A stretch of DNA of 64,000 nt from Paenibacillus_AR mesotrionivorans (GTDB lineage Bacteria > Bacillota > Bacilli > Paenibacillales > NBRC-103111), in the NCBI RefSeq assembly GCF_046098205.1, contig NZ_JBJURJ010000014.1:62001-126000 (forward strand), written 5' to 3'. The translations under genes were made by a program, and so were the position numbers. Each line of letters starts with the position of its first letter. Position 1 is the first letter of the stretch. Shown in pieces: positions 26,158-34,832 of the stretch. The notes below the pieces were generated by a model that saw only the letters and a list, made by a program, of their open reading frames with translations, searched no databases and had not been told where the DNA came from.

Positions 26158-27234
26158 TCATATCCACTTTTCCGCATTATTTAAGAACTGTAAATAACGT
26201 TCCACTCCAACTCGTGTATCCACTCTTGGTACATAGCCCAAAATCGATCTGATCTTACTTAAATCAGGACAACGCCGCTGTGGGTTATCTGTGTTGTAGT
26301 GTCTATCTGTATGCTCGCGGAAGAGAATGTCCCCAGAATACCCGAATAGGGATCTCCCGGCAGAACGATACAGTTTGGCCAGTTCCAGCACCGTCATCTC
26401 TTCTGCATCGTTTCCGATATTAAAAATATCATATTGTGCATACAGTGCACACTTCAGCGATGCCAAAGTCGTATCCGAAGCGTAAGAGAAAGTCCGAGTT
26501 GCTCTTCCGTCACTGTACAAAACAATTGGTTCGTTGTGTAACACATTCAAGGCGAAATCTGCTGGAGCACGTTTATCATTTGTCCGCAGGCCGGGCCCAA
26601 AGCTATTGAATGGCCGTAACACTGTAACTGGAAACCCTATCTGATGGTGGAAATTGTAACATAGAGTCTCTGCATATCGCTTGGACTCATCGTAGCAGGC
26701 CCGCGGGCCAACTGGATTTACGTGGCCCCAATAACTCTCAGGCGTAGGTACCATACAGGGGTCAGGGTCTCCATATATTTCACTCGTGGAATAGAACAAT
26801 AAATTGAAAATACTCCGTTCCTTATAAAAATCCAACAGACGCCTTAGCCCGATAACGTCGGCATCCATCGTTTCAATGGGATGGAGCCTATAGTAGACTG
26901 GCGATGCAAGTGAGGCCATATGGAAAATCAGATCTGCATCAGCGGCAAAGGAGAAATCCACAAAGGTCACATCCCCCTCACGCACAAAAAACAAAGGATT
27001 TTTTTCGATCTCCTGTACCCATTCCGGTTTACCAAACACATAGTTATCTAAAGCATATACCCGCTTAACGCCCAATTCCTGCCCATATCGCGCCAGAAAT
27101 TGAGTCAGCATAAACCCGAGTGAGCCTGCGAAGCCTGTTATGAATACGGTTTTGCCAGACAGCGTCCAACGTTCATTCTCTGTCAACCCGTCCATTATTA
27201 GGCACAAATCCTCGGCCAAAATCCGGTTATTCAT
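26158..27234 (-). CDS. NAD-dependent sugar epimerase/dehydratase, UDP-xylose-synthase-like
   Basis: 358 residues of the extended SDR family. The NAD motif TGFAGSLGFMLTQF is near residue 33, and STSEIYGDP and the catalytic YxxxK in CYDESKRYAETLCYNFH near residue 180 are visible. The segment GPRACYDESKRYAETL resembles UDP-glucuronate decarboxylases, which make UDP-xylose. It follows UDP-glucose dehydrogenase by four bases, which would supply UDP-glucuronate, so this is the favoured reading. A 4,6-dehydratase acting on CDP-glucose from the same operon is the alternative. The N-terminus is about 25 residues longer than usual. Confidence 0.8.
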   Translation of the reverse strand: MNNRILAEDLCLIMDGLTENERWTLSGKTVFITGFAGSLGFMLTQFLARYGQELGVKRVYALDNYVFGKPEWVQEIEKNPLFFVREGDVTFVDFSFAADADLIFHMASLASPVYYRLHPIETMDADVIGLRRLLDFYKERSIFNLLFYSTSEIYGDPDPCMVPTPESYWGHVNPVGPRACYDESKRYAETLCYNFHHQIGFPVTVLRPFNSFGPGLRTNDKRAPADFALNVLHNEPIVLYSDGRATRTFSYASDTTLASLKCALYAQYDIFNIGNDAEEMTVLELAKLYRSAGRSLFGYSGDILFREHTDRHYNTDNPQRRCPDLSKIRSILGYVPRVDTRVGVERYLQFLNNAEKWI

Positions 27235-27238
27235 TTGC

Positions 27239-28480
27239 TCACGCCTTTCCTAGAAAATAACGGCAATCAATAAACCGTGTCTCCGGAAATTCTTTGTTAA
27301 TACTCCCAAACTCCGCCCACGCCGTAACGAGCGCAACGGTGTCGCAAGCTTCGCACACTTCTCGTGCCGATGCAGCGTAGTAAATGGGCAATCGGTGCAT
27401 CCTCCGAAATTCTTCCGTGGCAATGGGGTCGTACACATAGAGGTCATCGTATCCTGCCTTGATCAGCGCAGAGATAATCTTCGCAGCTGGACTGTCCCGG
27501 ACATCGTCTGAGCCCGGCTTAAAGGAAAGTCCGAGTATACCAATTTTGCTGTCCTTGCTGTTCACAGCACGCGCTATCTTCTCCGCTGTCCTCTCCGGCA
27601 TTTCTTCGTTCAAGGAGATGACGCCATTCAATATACGGGGCTCAATGCCCTTGTTTTGTGCGACAGCTGCAAGCGCTGCAGTATCTTTTGGCAGGCAATA
27701 TCCACCATACCCACAACCAGGATAGATGTAGCTATTGATTCCCGCTCCCGCTAATCGCTTGTCCTCATGCAAAATATGGAAAGCCCGCGCGGTGTCGATG
27801 GATCCAACCGCATCGGCAAGCAAAGACATTTCGTTCGAATAACTGATCATGGTCGCCAGAAGGGAGTTAGATAAATACTTGATAAACTCCGCCGTATTTG
27901 GCTCTACAAGATGAACCGGGGCATGAAACGGGGCATATAGTTGCAAGAGCACGTCTTCAGCCGCATCGTCGGACACCCCGCAAACAACTCTGTCAGGATG
28001 CATAAAGTCCTCCCAGCACATGCCTTCGCGCAAAAACTCCGGGTTAACCGCTACAGGGTTTTTTAAGCCTTTCGTCCGTACATATGGGGTAATCTGTTCC
28101 GTTACCGTTCCCGGTGGCACAGTAGACTTCACAATCAATACACATTGATCAGGAATACTTTCACTTACACTGTCAATGCAAGCCAATAAAGATGTCAAGT
28201 CCGCACTCCCATTAGGAAGACCCGGTGTTCCGACACAGACAAAACAGACATCTGATGCTTCAACTGCCTCCAATGCACTGTCCGCCACCAAAAAGGTTTT
28301 ACCGATATGACGAGCCAGCGCTTCATCCAACCCCGGTTCAAAAAAAGGCAAATGTCCTCTAGAAATCTCAGCACAGCGTTGTGTATTCGTGTCATAGCCC
28401 CGTACCTCAAAGCCCTTATCTGCAAATCCAAGGGCAGTGGTCAACCCGACAAATCCTAAACCAAACACGGCAACCTTCAT
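27239..28480 (-). CDS. UDP-glucose/GDP-mannose dehydrogenase family protein
   Basis: Oxidises a nucleotide hexose twice with NAD, most likely UDP-glucose to UDP-glucuronate. 413 residues. N-terminal NAD motif VAVFGLGFVGLTTALGFAD, the catalytic cysteine in YPGCGYGGYCLPKDT near residue 260, and the C-terminal binding domain (KIGILGLSFKPGSDDVRDSP). ATG at 28480 has GGAGG eight bases upstream and its ATGA overlaps the stop of the cytidylyltransferase gene. A frame to 28516 without a better ribosome site was not used. It feeds the UDP-xylose-synthase-like gene four bases downstream. Confidence 0.9.
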   Translation of the reverse strand: MKVAVFGLGFVGLTTALGFADKGFEVRGYDTNTQRCAEISRGHLPFFEPGLDEALARHIGKTFLVADSALEAVEASDVCFVCVGTPGLPNGSADLTSLLACIDSVSESIPDQCVLIVKSTVPPGTVTEQITPYVRTKGLKNPVAVNPEFLREGMCWEDFMHPDRVVCGVSDDAAEDVLLQLYAPFHAPVHLVEPNTAEFIKYLSNSLLATMISYSNEMSLLADAVGSIDTARAFHILHEDKRLAGAGINSYIYPGCGYGGYCLPKDTAALAAVAQNKGIEPRILNGVISLNEEMPERTAEKIARAVNSKDSKIGILGLSFKPGSDDVRDSPAAKIISALIKAGYDDLYVYDPIATEEFRRMHRLPIYYAASAREVCEACDTVALVTAWAEFGSINKEFPETRFIDCRYFLGKA

Positions 28481-29256
28481 GCCCATATCCTCCATCTTGC
28501 ACTGCCACTCGCCCATGCAGCTTCCAGTTCGCCTTTATCTCGCTGCGTGTCCATACAACGCCAAAATCCATGATGCTGATACACCCCAAGCTTTCCGTCT
28601 GCACTTAACCGCTCCAACGGCGTCCGTTCGAACACTGTTGAATCGTCATCAATGTAGTCGAACACTTCAGGCTCGGCCACCATGAACCCACCGTTAATCC
28701 ATGCGCTGTCTTCTGTTGCCTTTTCACGGAAACCGATGATCGATCCGTCGCGATTATTGATGTCGAGTACTCCAAAGCGCCCTCCTGGCTGAATCGCCGT
28801 TAATGTGACCGTTTTACCTGACTGCTCATGCGTCTCGAGCAATTTGGGAATATTCACATCGCTCACGCCGTCGCCATACGTAAGCATAAACCGCTCATTG
28901 CCGATATACTGCTGGATACGTTTGATTCGCCCACCGGTTTGGGTATACAGCCCCGTATCGACTACTGTGATCTTCCATGGTTCGGCAACATTGTTATGGA
29001 CAACCATCTTGTTTTCAGCCGAAAAGTCAAACGTCACGTCCGAACGGTGAAGATAATAATCGGCAAAATATTCTTTTATAATATACCCCTTATACCCGCA
29101 GCAGATGACGAATTCATGAAAACCGTAATGGGAATACCCCTTGAGGATATGCCATAAAATCGGTGCATCGCCGATTTCGATCATGGGTTTGGGACGTAGA
29201 TGGCTTTCTTCGCTGATACGAGTGCCGAATCCACCCGCTAAGATGACAACTTTCAT
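28477..29256 (-). CDS. rfbF: Glucose-1-phosphate cytidylyltransferase
   Basis: Makes CDP-glucose from CTP and glucose 1-phosphate. 259 residues. The nucleotide loop VVILAGGFGTRISEESHLRPKP is at residues 3-24. FMLTYGDGVSDVNIPKLL (metal-binding aspartate) and WRCMDTQRDKGELE near the C-terminus match the RfbF/AscA type rather than UTP or dTTP enzymes. ATG at 29256 has GAGGTG four bases upstream. It heads the minus-strand island operon. The usual partner, CDP-glucose 4,6-dehydratase, is not next to it; UDP-glucose dehydrogenase follows instead. An interspersed repeat lies just upstream. Confidence 0.92.
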   Translation of the reverse strand: MKVVILAGGFGTRISEESHLRPKPMIEIGDAPILWHILKGYSHYGFHEFVICCGYKGYIIKEYFADYYLHRSDVTFDFSAENKMVVHNNVAEPWKITVVDTGLYTQTGGRIKRIQQYIGNERFMLTYGDGVSDVNIPKLLETHEQSGKTVTLTAIQPGGRFGVLDINNRDGSIIGFREKATEDSAWINGGFMVAEPEVFDYIDDDSTVFERTPLERLSADGKLGVYQHHGFWRCMDTQRDKGELEAAWASGSARWRIWA

Positions 29257-29270
29257 GGTCCACCTCTCCA

Positions 29271-29376
29271 TATTAAGAGCCATAACGAAACACGTTCCCG
29301 CTTTTGTTGAAAGTAAATTGTGTGTGTTTAACTTTTGTCAGCGAATGAGCGGATGTTATTTCATAGCAGTCTCTAA
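29271..29376 (-). repeat. Palindromic interspersed repeat, copy 3 (diverged)
   Basis: On the minus strand TTAGAGACTG ... TGAAATAACATCCGCT ... CGCTGACAAAA, then CAACAAAAGCGGGAAC ... GCTCTTAA. The order and many bases are those of copies 1 and 2, with more differences. The unit is 106 bases, lacks the extra module, and is in the opposite orientation. Confidence 0.6.
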
Positions 29377-29435
29377 TTTTTAAAGTGATGATTCTGTCTA
29401 AAACCCGGTTTAGCTCACAATTGATCTTATCCGAA

Positions 29436-29454
29436 CCGATAAAATGTTTATCGG
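29436..29454. promoter_or_regulatory. Perfect palindrome with sigma-D-like boxes in a divergent gap
   Basis: CCGATAAA, three bases, TTTATCGG. Each arm resembles a sigma-D -10 box (GCCGATAA on the minus strand), but no TAAA -35 element is found at 14-16 bases on either strand. It lies between rfbF and the plus-strand glycosyltransferase. Otherwise only repeat copy 3 was seen in this gap. Confidence 0.35.
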
Positions 29455-29517
29455 CTATTTGAAAGGAATCTTGCAGTTCTTTTCATGCCATATTCTTTTC
29501 TGGAGGAAGAAGTACTC

Positions 29518-31455
29518 ATGGAAACTTTGATCTCGCTCTGCATGATCGTGAAGGATGAAGAACAGTGCCTGACTCGTTGCCTGGACAGTGTGAAAGACAT
29601 TGTAGATGAGATCATTATCGTGGATACTGGATCGACGGACAAAACGGTTAAGATTGCCGAATCCTATACAGAGCATGTCTACCATTTTAAATGGGTCAAT
29701 GACTTCGCCGCGGCGCGGAACGCTTCAATTGAACGCGCATCCAGCACGTGGATTCTCGTTTTAGATGCAGATGAGTATCTGGAACCGGAAGACGGGCTTA
29801 AGTTTCGGGCGTTCCTTCAAAGCCTCCCACCCACCAGCCATACCATATACAGCCTACCGATAATCAGTCTCCTCGGTGCAACCCATAATGCAAGTGTGAA
29901 CGAAATTCCCGTAGATCGAGCATTCCCCAATCATATGGGCATTCATTATCATCGTCCCATACACGAACAACTTGTATCCTCGGAGAGAATTGCGCTGAAG
30001 AGTGTTGCCACCCCCTACCGCATCCTTCATTCCGGCTACACAGAAGAGACCCTGACTGCCAAAAATAAACACGAGCGGAATCTTTCCATCTTCAGACAGT
30101 TAAAGGACAAGCAAGGGCAATATAACGCTTATGATCATCTAATGATTGGAAATCAGTATTTGATGATGAAAGAGTACGATCATGCATCGTCTCATCTGGA
30201 GAAAGCGTTGGAAAGAAAGCATGAGTTAGGGAGAGGCTCTTCACATATCCTATTCTCACTTTTGCAATTATACCTCAACACCCAACGCTATGTTGATGCT
30301 TTGATCTTTATGGATAAGTATATGCCGGATTATGAGTCCTACCCAGACATCCAGGCGATTCGTGGAGTCCTATATTATCACCTTGGATTCTACCGCGAGG
30401 CGAAAGAAACGTTTTTGCACTCTCTTTACATGGGTGAAGAAGCAGCACATGCTGGGAAGCCTCATTACATTATAATGCCCCTCTCAGGGGTAAAGCTTTC
30501 GCTGCATTATCTATCCAGCCTCTTCGAGAAGGAGAAAGACTTCGGTCAAGCCATATCTTACTTGACCAAACTATACCACTCATTCCCGGAAGCAACTTTC
30601 TTGTCCCGTCTCATTCAACTGTTAGCCTTGTATGATGACGCTGCATCTATATCGTCATTCCTGAGTAAATTGCTCAATCTGAAGGACCCCGTGATCATTC
30701 CCCTCCTGTGCAAAATCTCTATTCTTCAGGGTCATTTAGAATTGTCACAGCATTACCAACAATTATTGCCTAATTCCTCAATACTTACCCTTGCTGAAAA
30801 GCTGCGTTTCTCTTTACTCGTGCAGGATCAAGTCAGCTTCCAACAATACTGGGAATCAGGCACAGAAGATGAGCAGCAAGACTCGCAAGTGATCTACCAC
30901 CTGGTATTGGCAGCCGTTTCTTGGAACCAACCGTCTTGGCTAAAATGGTTGTCCCCTCCACAGGATATGGACAGCCTCTCGTTTGTAAAGTGGGCAGAGC
31001 AGTTGTTGGCTGATGGGATGAAAGAAGAATCTGAAACCGACCGAAATCAGGCATTCAGTCTCTTAAGTGGGTTGTACACCATTCATCATCTAGATCGCTT
31101 TGATAAGATTCTGGAGTCGGTTTGTTCCGACTTCGTGCTGAACCGGGTTGCCAATCTGCTCTATACTCTGCACCAGGATGAAGCTGCTATGCAATGCTAT
31201 AATTACCTAAGTGAGAACGATCAGTTGGATTACCATAGCTGCTTGAACCTCTCTGACATCTTCTTGAAGTTGAAAGATGTGGATACGGCATCTCATTTTC
31301 TGGAACAAGCCATCCGGTTGAACCCTCAGGAGCGGACGCTATACGTTAGGTTTTGCTCCATTTGTCCTGATCCATCTCGTCTGGATAAAATGAAGCAACA
31401 ACTTTTTCAGCTTGACCCCCACTACCAGAAGCTTCTACATTTAATGGCTCTGTAG
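29518..31455 (+). CDS. Family 2 glycosyltransferase with TPR-like C-terminal region
   Basis: 645 residues. Residues 1-210 form a GT-A domain (LISLCMIVKDEEQCLTRCLDS, IVDTGSTDKTV, DFAAARNASI, VLDADEYLEP). The rest is a long series of helical pairs with TPR character, seen for example in YDHASSHLEKAL, YREAKETFLHSLY and VDTASHFLEQAIRLNP. The catalytic part is clearly paralogous to the gene at 32235-33299. ATG at 29518 has GGAGGAAG about eight bases upstream. It is the only plus-strand gene of the island, ends at a terminator facing fliT, and is probably a protein (flagellin) glycosyltransferase. The TPR region may dock the acceptor. Confidence 0.88.
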   Translation: METLISLCMIVKDEEQCLTRCLDSVKDIVDEIIIVDTGSTDKTVKIAESYTEHVYHFKWVNDFAAARNASIERASSTWILVLDADEYLEPEDGLKFRAFLQSLPPTSHTIYSLPIISLLGATHNASVNEIPVDRAFPNHMGIHYHRPIHEQLVSSERIALKSVATPYRILHSGYTEETLTAKNKHERNLSIFRQLKDKQGQYNAYDHLMIGNQYLMMKEYDHASSHLEKALERKHELGRGSSHILFSLLQLYLNTQRYVDALIFMDKYMPDYESYPDIQAIRGVLYYHLGFYREAKETFLHSLYMGEEAAHAGKPHYIIMPLSGVKLSLHYLSSLFEKEKDFGQAISYLTKLYHSFPEATFLSRLIQLLALYDDAASISSFLSKLLNLKDPVIIPLLCKISILQGHLELSQHYQQLLPNSSILTLAEKLRFSLLVQDQVSFQQYWESGTEDEQQDSQVIYHLVLAAVSWNQPSWLKWLSPPQDMDSLSFVKWAEQLLADGMKEESETDRNQAFSLLSGLYTIHHLDRFDKILESVCSDFVLNRVANLLYTLHQDEAAMQCYNYLSENDQLDYHSCLNLSDIFLKLKDVDTASHFLEQAIRLNPQERTLYVRFCSICPDPSRLDKMKQQLFQLDPHYQKLLHLMAL

Positions 31456-31464
31456 AACAAAGAG

Positions 31465-31506
31465 AAGAGGCTGTTCCCCGCTACCATCCTGGGGGAACAA
31501 CCTCTT
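31465..31506. terminator. Bidirectional terminator between the glycosyltransferase and fliT
   Basis: AAGAGGCTGTTCCCC ... GGGGGAACAACCTCTT followed by TTTT on the plus strand and TCTCTTTGTT on the minus. Convergent genes lie on both sides. Confidence 0.85.
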
Positions 31507-31508
31507 TT

Positions 31509-31838
31509 TTATTTCTTTTCATCGAACAGGAAGCCTTCTTCAAAACTCGGCATATCATAGACCCTGCGCTGCCGCTTGGCTGCCTCTATCGCGAGCAGCC
31601 CCTCCTTCGCCTCCAGTTTATAAGCCGCCATCCGCTCCAAAATAACCGTATCATACGAGAGGATCTCTCGAATGCTCTCTTTCAGCATTTCGGAGAGTGG
31701 ATGGTCATTTTCTTTCACTTGATCAACTAATCGCTGACGAAGCTCTACCAGCTCCTCATACTCCTCATACCGCCGACCCGGTTGATGCTTGCTAAGACGA
31801 ATAACCTCATTCAGAACCTCCCGTACCAGATTATCCAT
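31509..31838 (-). CDS. fliT: Flagellar protein FliT-like
   Basis: 109 residues, mostly helical (EVLNEVIRLSKHQPG, ELVELRQRLVDQV, ILERMAAYKLEAKEGL). FliT is the export chaperone of the filament cap FliD. Sequence similarity in this family is weak, so the call rests mostly on position: it follows fliS with an 8-base overlap, at the end of the fliD-fliS-fliT block. The stop codon lies directly at the terminator. Confidence 0.65.
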   Translation of the reverse strand: MDNLVREVLNEVIRLSKHQPGRRYEEYEELVELRQRLVDQVKENDHPLSEMLKESIREILSYDTVILERMAAYKLEAKEGLLAIEAAKRQRRVYDMPSFEEGFLFDEKK

Positions 31839-32223
31839 GTTGATCCCCTGCCTGATCCGTTTGCACCCTTGCTGCCTTTGCCCAGCTCTCCCGAAGCTCC
31901 ATCAAATACCCCAGTACCTCGTTAGCTGACGCTGCCTTTTTATAGGTGTTGGACTGAATCAACTGATACAACATATATTCGTACACCTGCATCAGGTTAT
32001 TTGAGATCGGATAATCAAAGTTCAACGAAGCGATTAACTCATGAATGATGGCCTGCGCCTTCTGCAGATTATGATTGGCTTTCTCATAATTCCGGCTTTC
32101 AATCCCCTCAATACCTGCCTTGGTAAACCGGATAGCACCGTCATAAAGCATGACAAGCAATTGTCCCGGTGGAGCTGACTGAACAGAGGATTGCTGGTAC
32201 TTCTGATAGGGATTGCCGATCAT
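31831..32223 (-). CDS. fliS: Flagellin export chaperone FliS
   Basis: Binds the C-terminus of unassembled flagellin in the cytosol. In B. subtilis it also works with FliW to release CsrA control. 130 residues: NPYQKYQQSSVQSAPPGQLLVMLYDGAIRF is the family signature, followed by four helices (SNNLMQVYEYMLYQLIQSN). It overlaps fliT and is 11 bases downstream of a glycosyltransferase gene that separates it from fliD. Confidence 0.96.
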   Translation of the reverse strand: MIGNPYQKYQQSSVQSAPPGQLLVMLYDGAIRFTKAGIEGIESRNYEKANHNLQKAQAIIHELIASLNFDYPISNNLMQVYEYMLYQLIQSNTYKKAASANEVLGYLMELRESWAKAARVQTDQAGDQHG

Positions 32224-32234
32224 TTTCTCACTCC

Positions 32235-33299
32235 TTACATGATTTCAGGTAATCTCTGCATAGCCTTCCGGTACCCCATGTCTGCTGCCTTCCGGTAACA
32301 GTGCAGAGCGTCCTTTTGCCGTCCAAGAACCTCGTAATAATTGCCCAGGTTATACCAAGCGGCATAAGAACCCGTACCAATTACACCGTCGTACCCGCTA
32401 TCCTCACCAATCTCCAAACAGCGTAGGTAGGCTGCTTCAATACGCGGCAGGTATGGCAAGTACGTGTCAGGGTCGGACAAAATGAGATCCAAGTAGAAAA
32501 CGCCACACACAAAATGGTAATCCGGGAAACCAGCTAGTCGATCGGCGTAGGCATCCAAAACCTCCATAGCTGTGGATAACCTCTTAATCCTGATCAGCAT
32601 ATACACATAATCCACGATCATGCTGGGTGCATATGGCTCTATTCCCTGCAGAAGCTCATACGACTGGGAATAGCAACGCAAACTCGCCTCCCACTCATGC
32701 TTTCCCTCGTACTCCTTACCCAATTGATAAAGGTAGTACGGGTCGGCCGGGGCATCACGGATTTCCGCCAACAAAAGCGGGATATTGCGCCCTGATTTAT
32801 CCGTTCCTAAGTATCCGTCATGCCGGACAGTAATTGGGATGGGCATACGAGGATAAAGAGCATCCACCTGTTCATGGATCCGTCCTTTATATCCAACTCC
32901 AGTGGGAAGAAGGCGGGTAATGTGTCCACGAACCTCATTTTCCTCACCTTCCACCACCGTCTCACTGATGATCTGTATCCTGCCTAGCTGTCTTGGGTTA
33001 TTCATAAACTGCCGAATAAATTGAGGCTCGAAGTCCGTCAAATATTCATCGGCGTCCAGCACAAGGTTCCAATCGGATGTAGACAGGGACAACGCGTAGT
33101 TGCGCGCCGCTGCAAAATCATCATCCCACACAAAATCGAACACGGGAATTCCATGACCAAGCACAATCTCTTTTGTCCGATCTGTCGACCCCGTATCGAC
33201 TACGATGATTTCATCCACATAAGCTGCCGCGCTTGCTAGACACCGGCCAATGCATCTTTCTTCATTGCGTACAATGAGTACAAGTGCAAGAGTCGGCAT
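32235..33299 (-). CDS. Glycosyltransferase inserted between fliD and fliS
   Basis: 354 residues. GT-A domain at residues 1-200 (LALVLIVRNEERCIGRCL, VVDTGSTDRTKEIV, DDDFAAARNYAL, LVLDADEYLTDF). TPR-like repeats at about 200-350 include WYNLGNYYEVLGRQKDALHC. Its ATG shares one base with the fliD stop (TAATG), so translation is coupled to fliD and the gene is part of the sigma-D late flagellar operon. This placement makes flagellin or the cap the likely acceptor. It is paralogous to the 29518-31455 product. Confidence 0.92.
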   Translation of the reverse strand: MPTLALVLIVRNEERCIGRCLASAAAYVDEIIVVDTGSTDRTKEIVLGHGIPVFDFVWDDDFAAARNYALSLSTSDWNLVLDADEYLTDFEPQFIRQFMNNPRQLGRIQIISETVVEGEENEVRGHITRLLPTGVGYKGRIHEQVDALYPRMPIPITVRHDGYLGTDKSGRNIPLLLAEIRDAPADPYYLYQLGKEYEGKHEWEASLRCYSQSYELLQGIEPYAPSMIVDYVYMLIRIKRLSTAMEVLDAYADRLAGFPDYHFVCGVFYLDLILSDPDTYLPYLPRIEAAYLRCLEIGEDSGYDGVIGTGSYAAWYNLGNYYEVLGRQKDALHCYRKAADMGYRKAMQRLPEIM

Positions 33300-34819
33300 T
33301 AGCTGCTGAACAAGGCTGAGGATTGGGAATTATAGCGATTCATCGCCGTCTCCATTGCCGTGAACTGCTTATAATATTGTTCTTCCTTCCTCGCCATCAG
33401 CTGCACCATGTCCGTGATCCTGTTGTCCAGAAGCCGCAGCTCTTCACCCATTATACTATCTGGCTTGAGTGGTGCACTCTTGTCCGTCACATAGGAGGAA
33501 GTCCCCACCTTCTTGGACAGACTATCCACCGCATTACTCAACACAGTGGACAGTCGGTTGAACAGGCCATTATCAGGGAGAATAGCCTTCTTCTTCTCAA
33601 TCGGATCTGTCTCTGAGGTTTGCTGGGTGAAAAGTGCCATCACTTTATCAGGGTCAGACTCAATCGCCGCGCGCAGCTTCGCCTCATCCTGAATAACCAA
33701 CTTTCCTCGCTGAGTCCAATCTCCCGTTCCGATTCCGAAGGCAAATAAGTTCTCCTTCTGCCCGTTCACTGTCACATCCGTCATGGCGGCAAGCCGCATG
33801 TCGCTCAACATGGAAGTCATAGTACTGTCGCGACGGAGCAGTCCACTCTTTGCTTTCTCCTCCCACAGCTCGATTTCTTTGTCCTTCATATCTTCCTTCT
33901 GCTCGGAGGTAAGTGGAGTGTACTTGCGGAATTTCTCTTCATTAAGCTTCCCGTTCACCGCTTCTAGTAACCCGTTGTAATCAGTGATGAACGACTTAAT
34001 GGTGTCGAAAATTTTATCCGTATCTGTCCCTATGTTAATAGTGCTGATCGATCCCGGCGCAGCCGCATTCAATGTGAATTCCACACCATTCTCGGTGAAG
34101 GTGTTGCTCGCACGCGTGGTCTCAATCCCGTTAATCACAACCTTGGCATCATCGCCATCTGTCCCTGTCAACCCGAATTTGGTCAGAAGTGCTCCTGCAT
34201 CGGCAGTCACGGACAACGATCCTTCTCCAGTAGTTTTGGAAGTAATCGAGAGTTTTCCCGTTTCACTGTCCAGGAAAGCATTCACATTCGCAACACTCTT
34301 GTTGATAGTTTCTACTAGAGAAGCCAGGGAGTCATTCTCATTCACTGTAATTGTCGTCTCTGGAGCATCCCCATTTTTGATCGTGAAAGAGAGACTACCA
34401 CTTCCTGTATAGCCCAACTGCCCCTTAAGCTCCGCCAGGGTCTTGCTAGTATCCACTTTACCGACTCCGCCGCTGTCGCTACTTTTGAGTACCGCAGCTG
34501 TAGCCAGTGATGTAACCTCGATGCTCATGCTTCCTGTCACAGCATTAGGATTGGCCTTGGCCGATACCGCTGTCGTATTACCTGTGACAGTGGCCTTCTT
34601 AGCGCTGATAGCGGTGGACATGCTGTAGTTCATTAGTTTGTTATTGCGGAAATCGACGATCTTCAAGTTCAAATCACGATATTGCTCCCGCTGCCACTCT
34701 ATCGTGGTCTTCTTCTGATTCAGTTTATCCAGAGGAACCCGCTGCGCCTTCATCAGTTTCTTGACCATCTCATCAATGTCCAGTCCGGACGAAAACCCGG
34801 AAATTCTCATATTTGCCAC
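33299..34819 (-). CDS. fliD: Flagellar filament cap protein FliD
   Basis: Forms the cap that folds flagellin at the filament tip. 506 residues. The N-terminus SGFSSGLDIDEMVKKLMKAQR and the helical C-terminus (ITDMVQLMARKEEQYYKQF ... MNRYNSQSSALFS) are typical FliD_N and FliD_C ends. The middle is a variable Ser/Thr-rich exposed region. GTG start with GGAGG eight bases upstream. The order flaG-fliD-(GT)-fliS-fliT is as in other Bacillales apart from the extra glycosyltransferase. Confidence 0.95.
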   Translation of the reverse strand: MANMRISGFSSGLDIDEMVKKLMKAQRVPLDKLNQKKTTIEWQREQYRDLNLKIVDFRNNKLMNYSMSTAISAKKATVTGNTTAVSAKANPNAVTGSMSIEVTSLATAAVLKSSDSGGVGKVDTSKTLAELKGQLGYTGSGSLSFTIKNGDAPETTITVNENDSLASLVETINKSVANVNAFLDSETGKLSITSKTTGEGSLSVTADAGALLTKFGLTGTDGDDAKVVINGIETTRASNTFTENGVEFTLNAAAPGSISTINIGTDTDKIFDTIKSFITDYNGLLEAVNGKLNEEKFRKYTPLTSEQKEDMKDKEIELWEEKAKSGLLRRDSTMTSMLSDMRLAAMTDVTVNGQKENLFAFGIGTGDWTQRGKLVIQDEAKLRAAIESDPDKVMALFTQQTSETDPIEKKKAILPDNGLFNRLSTVLSNAVDSLSKKVGTSSYVTDKSAPLKPDSIMGEELRLLDNRITDMVQLMARKEEQYYKQFTAMETAMNRYNSQSSALFSS

Positions 34820-34832
34820 GTCTTACACCTCC

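Noticed and set aside
29405..29442. Complete sigma-D promoter for the plus-strand glycosyltransferase
   Set aside because: The -10-like box is there, but the bases 14-16 upstream (CACA region) do not match TAAA.
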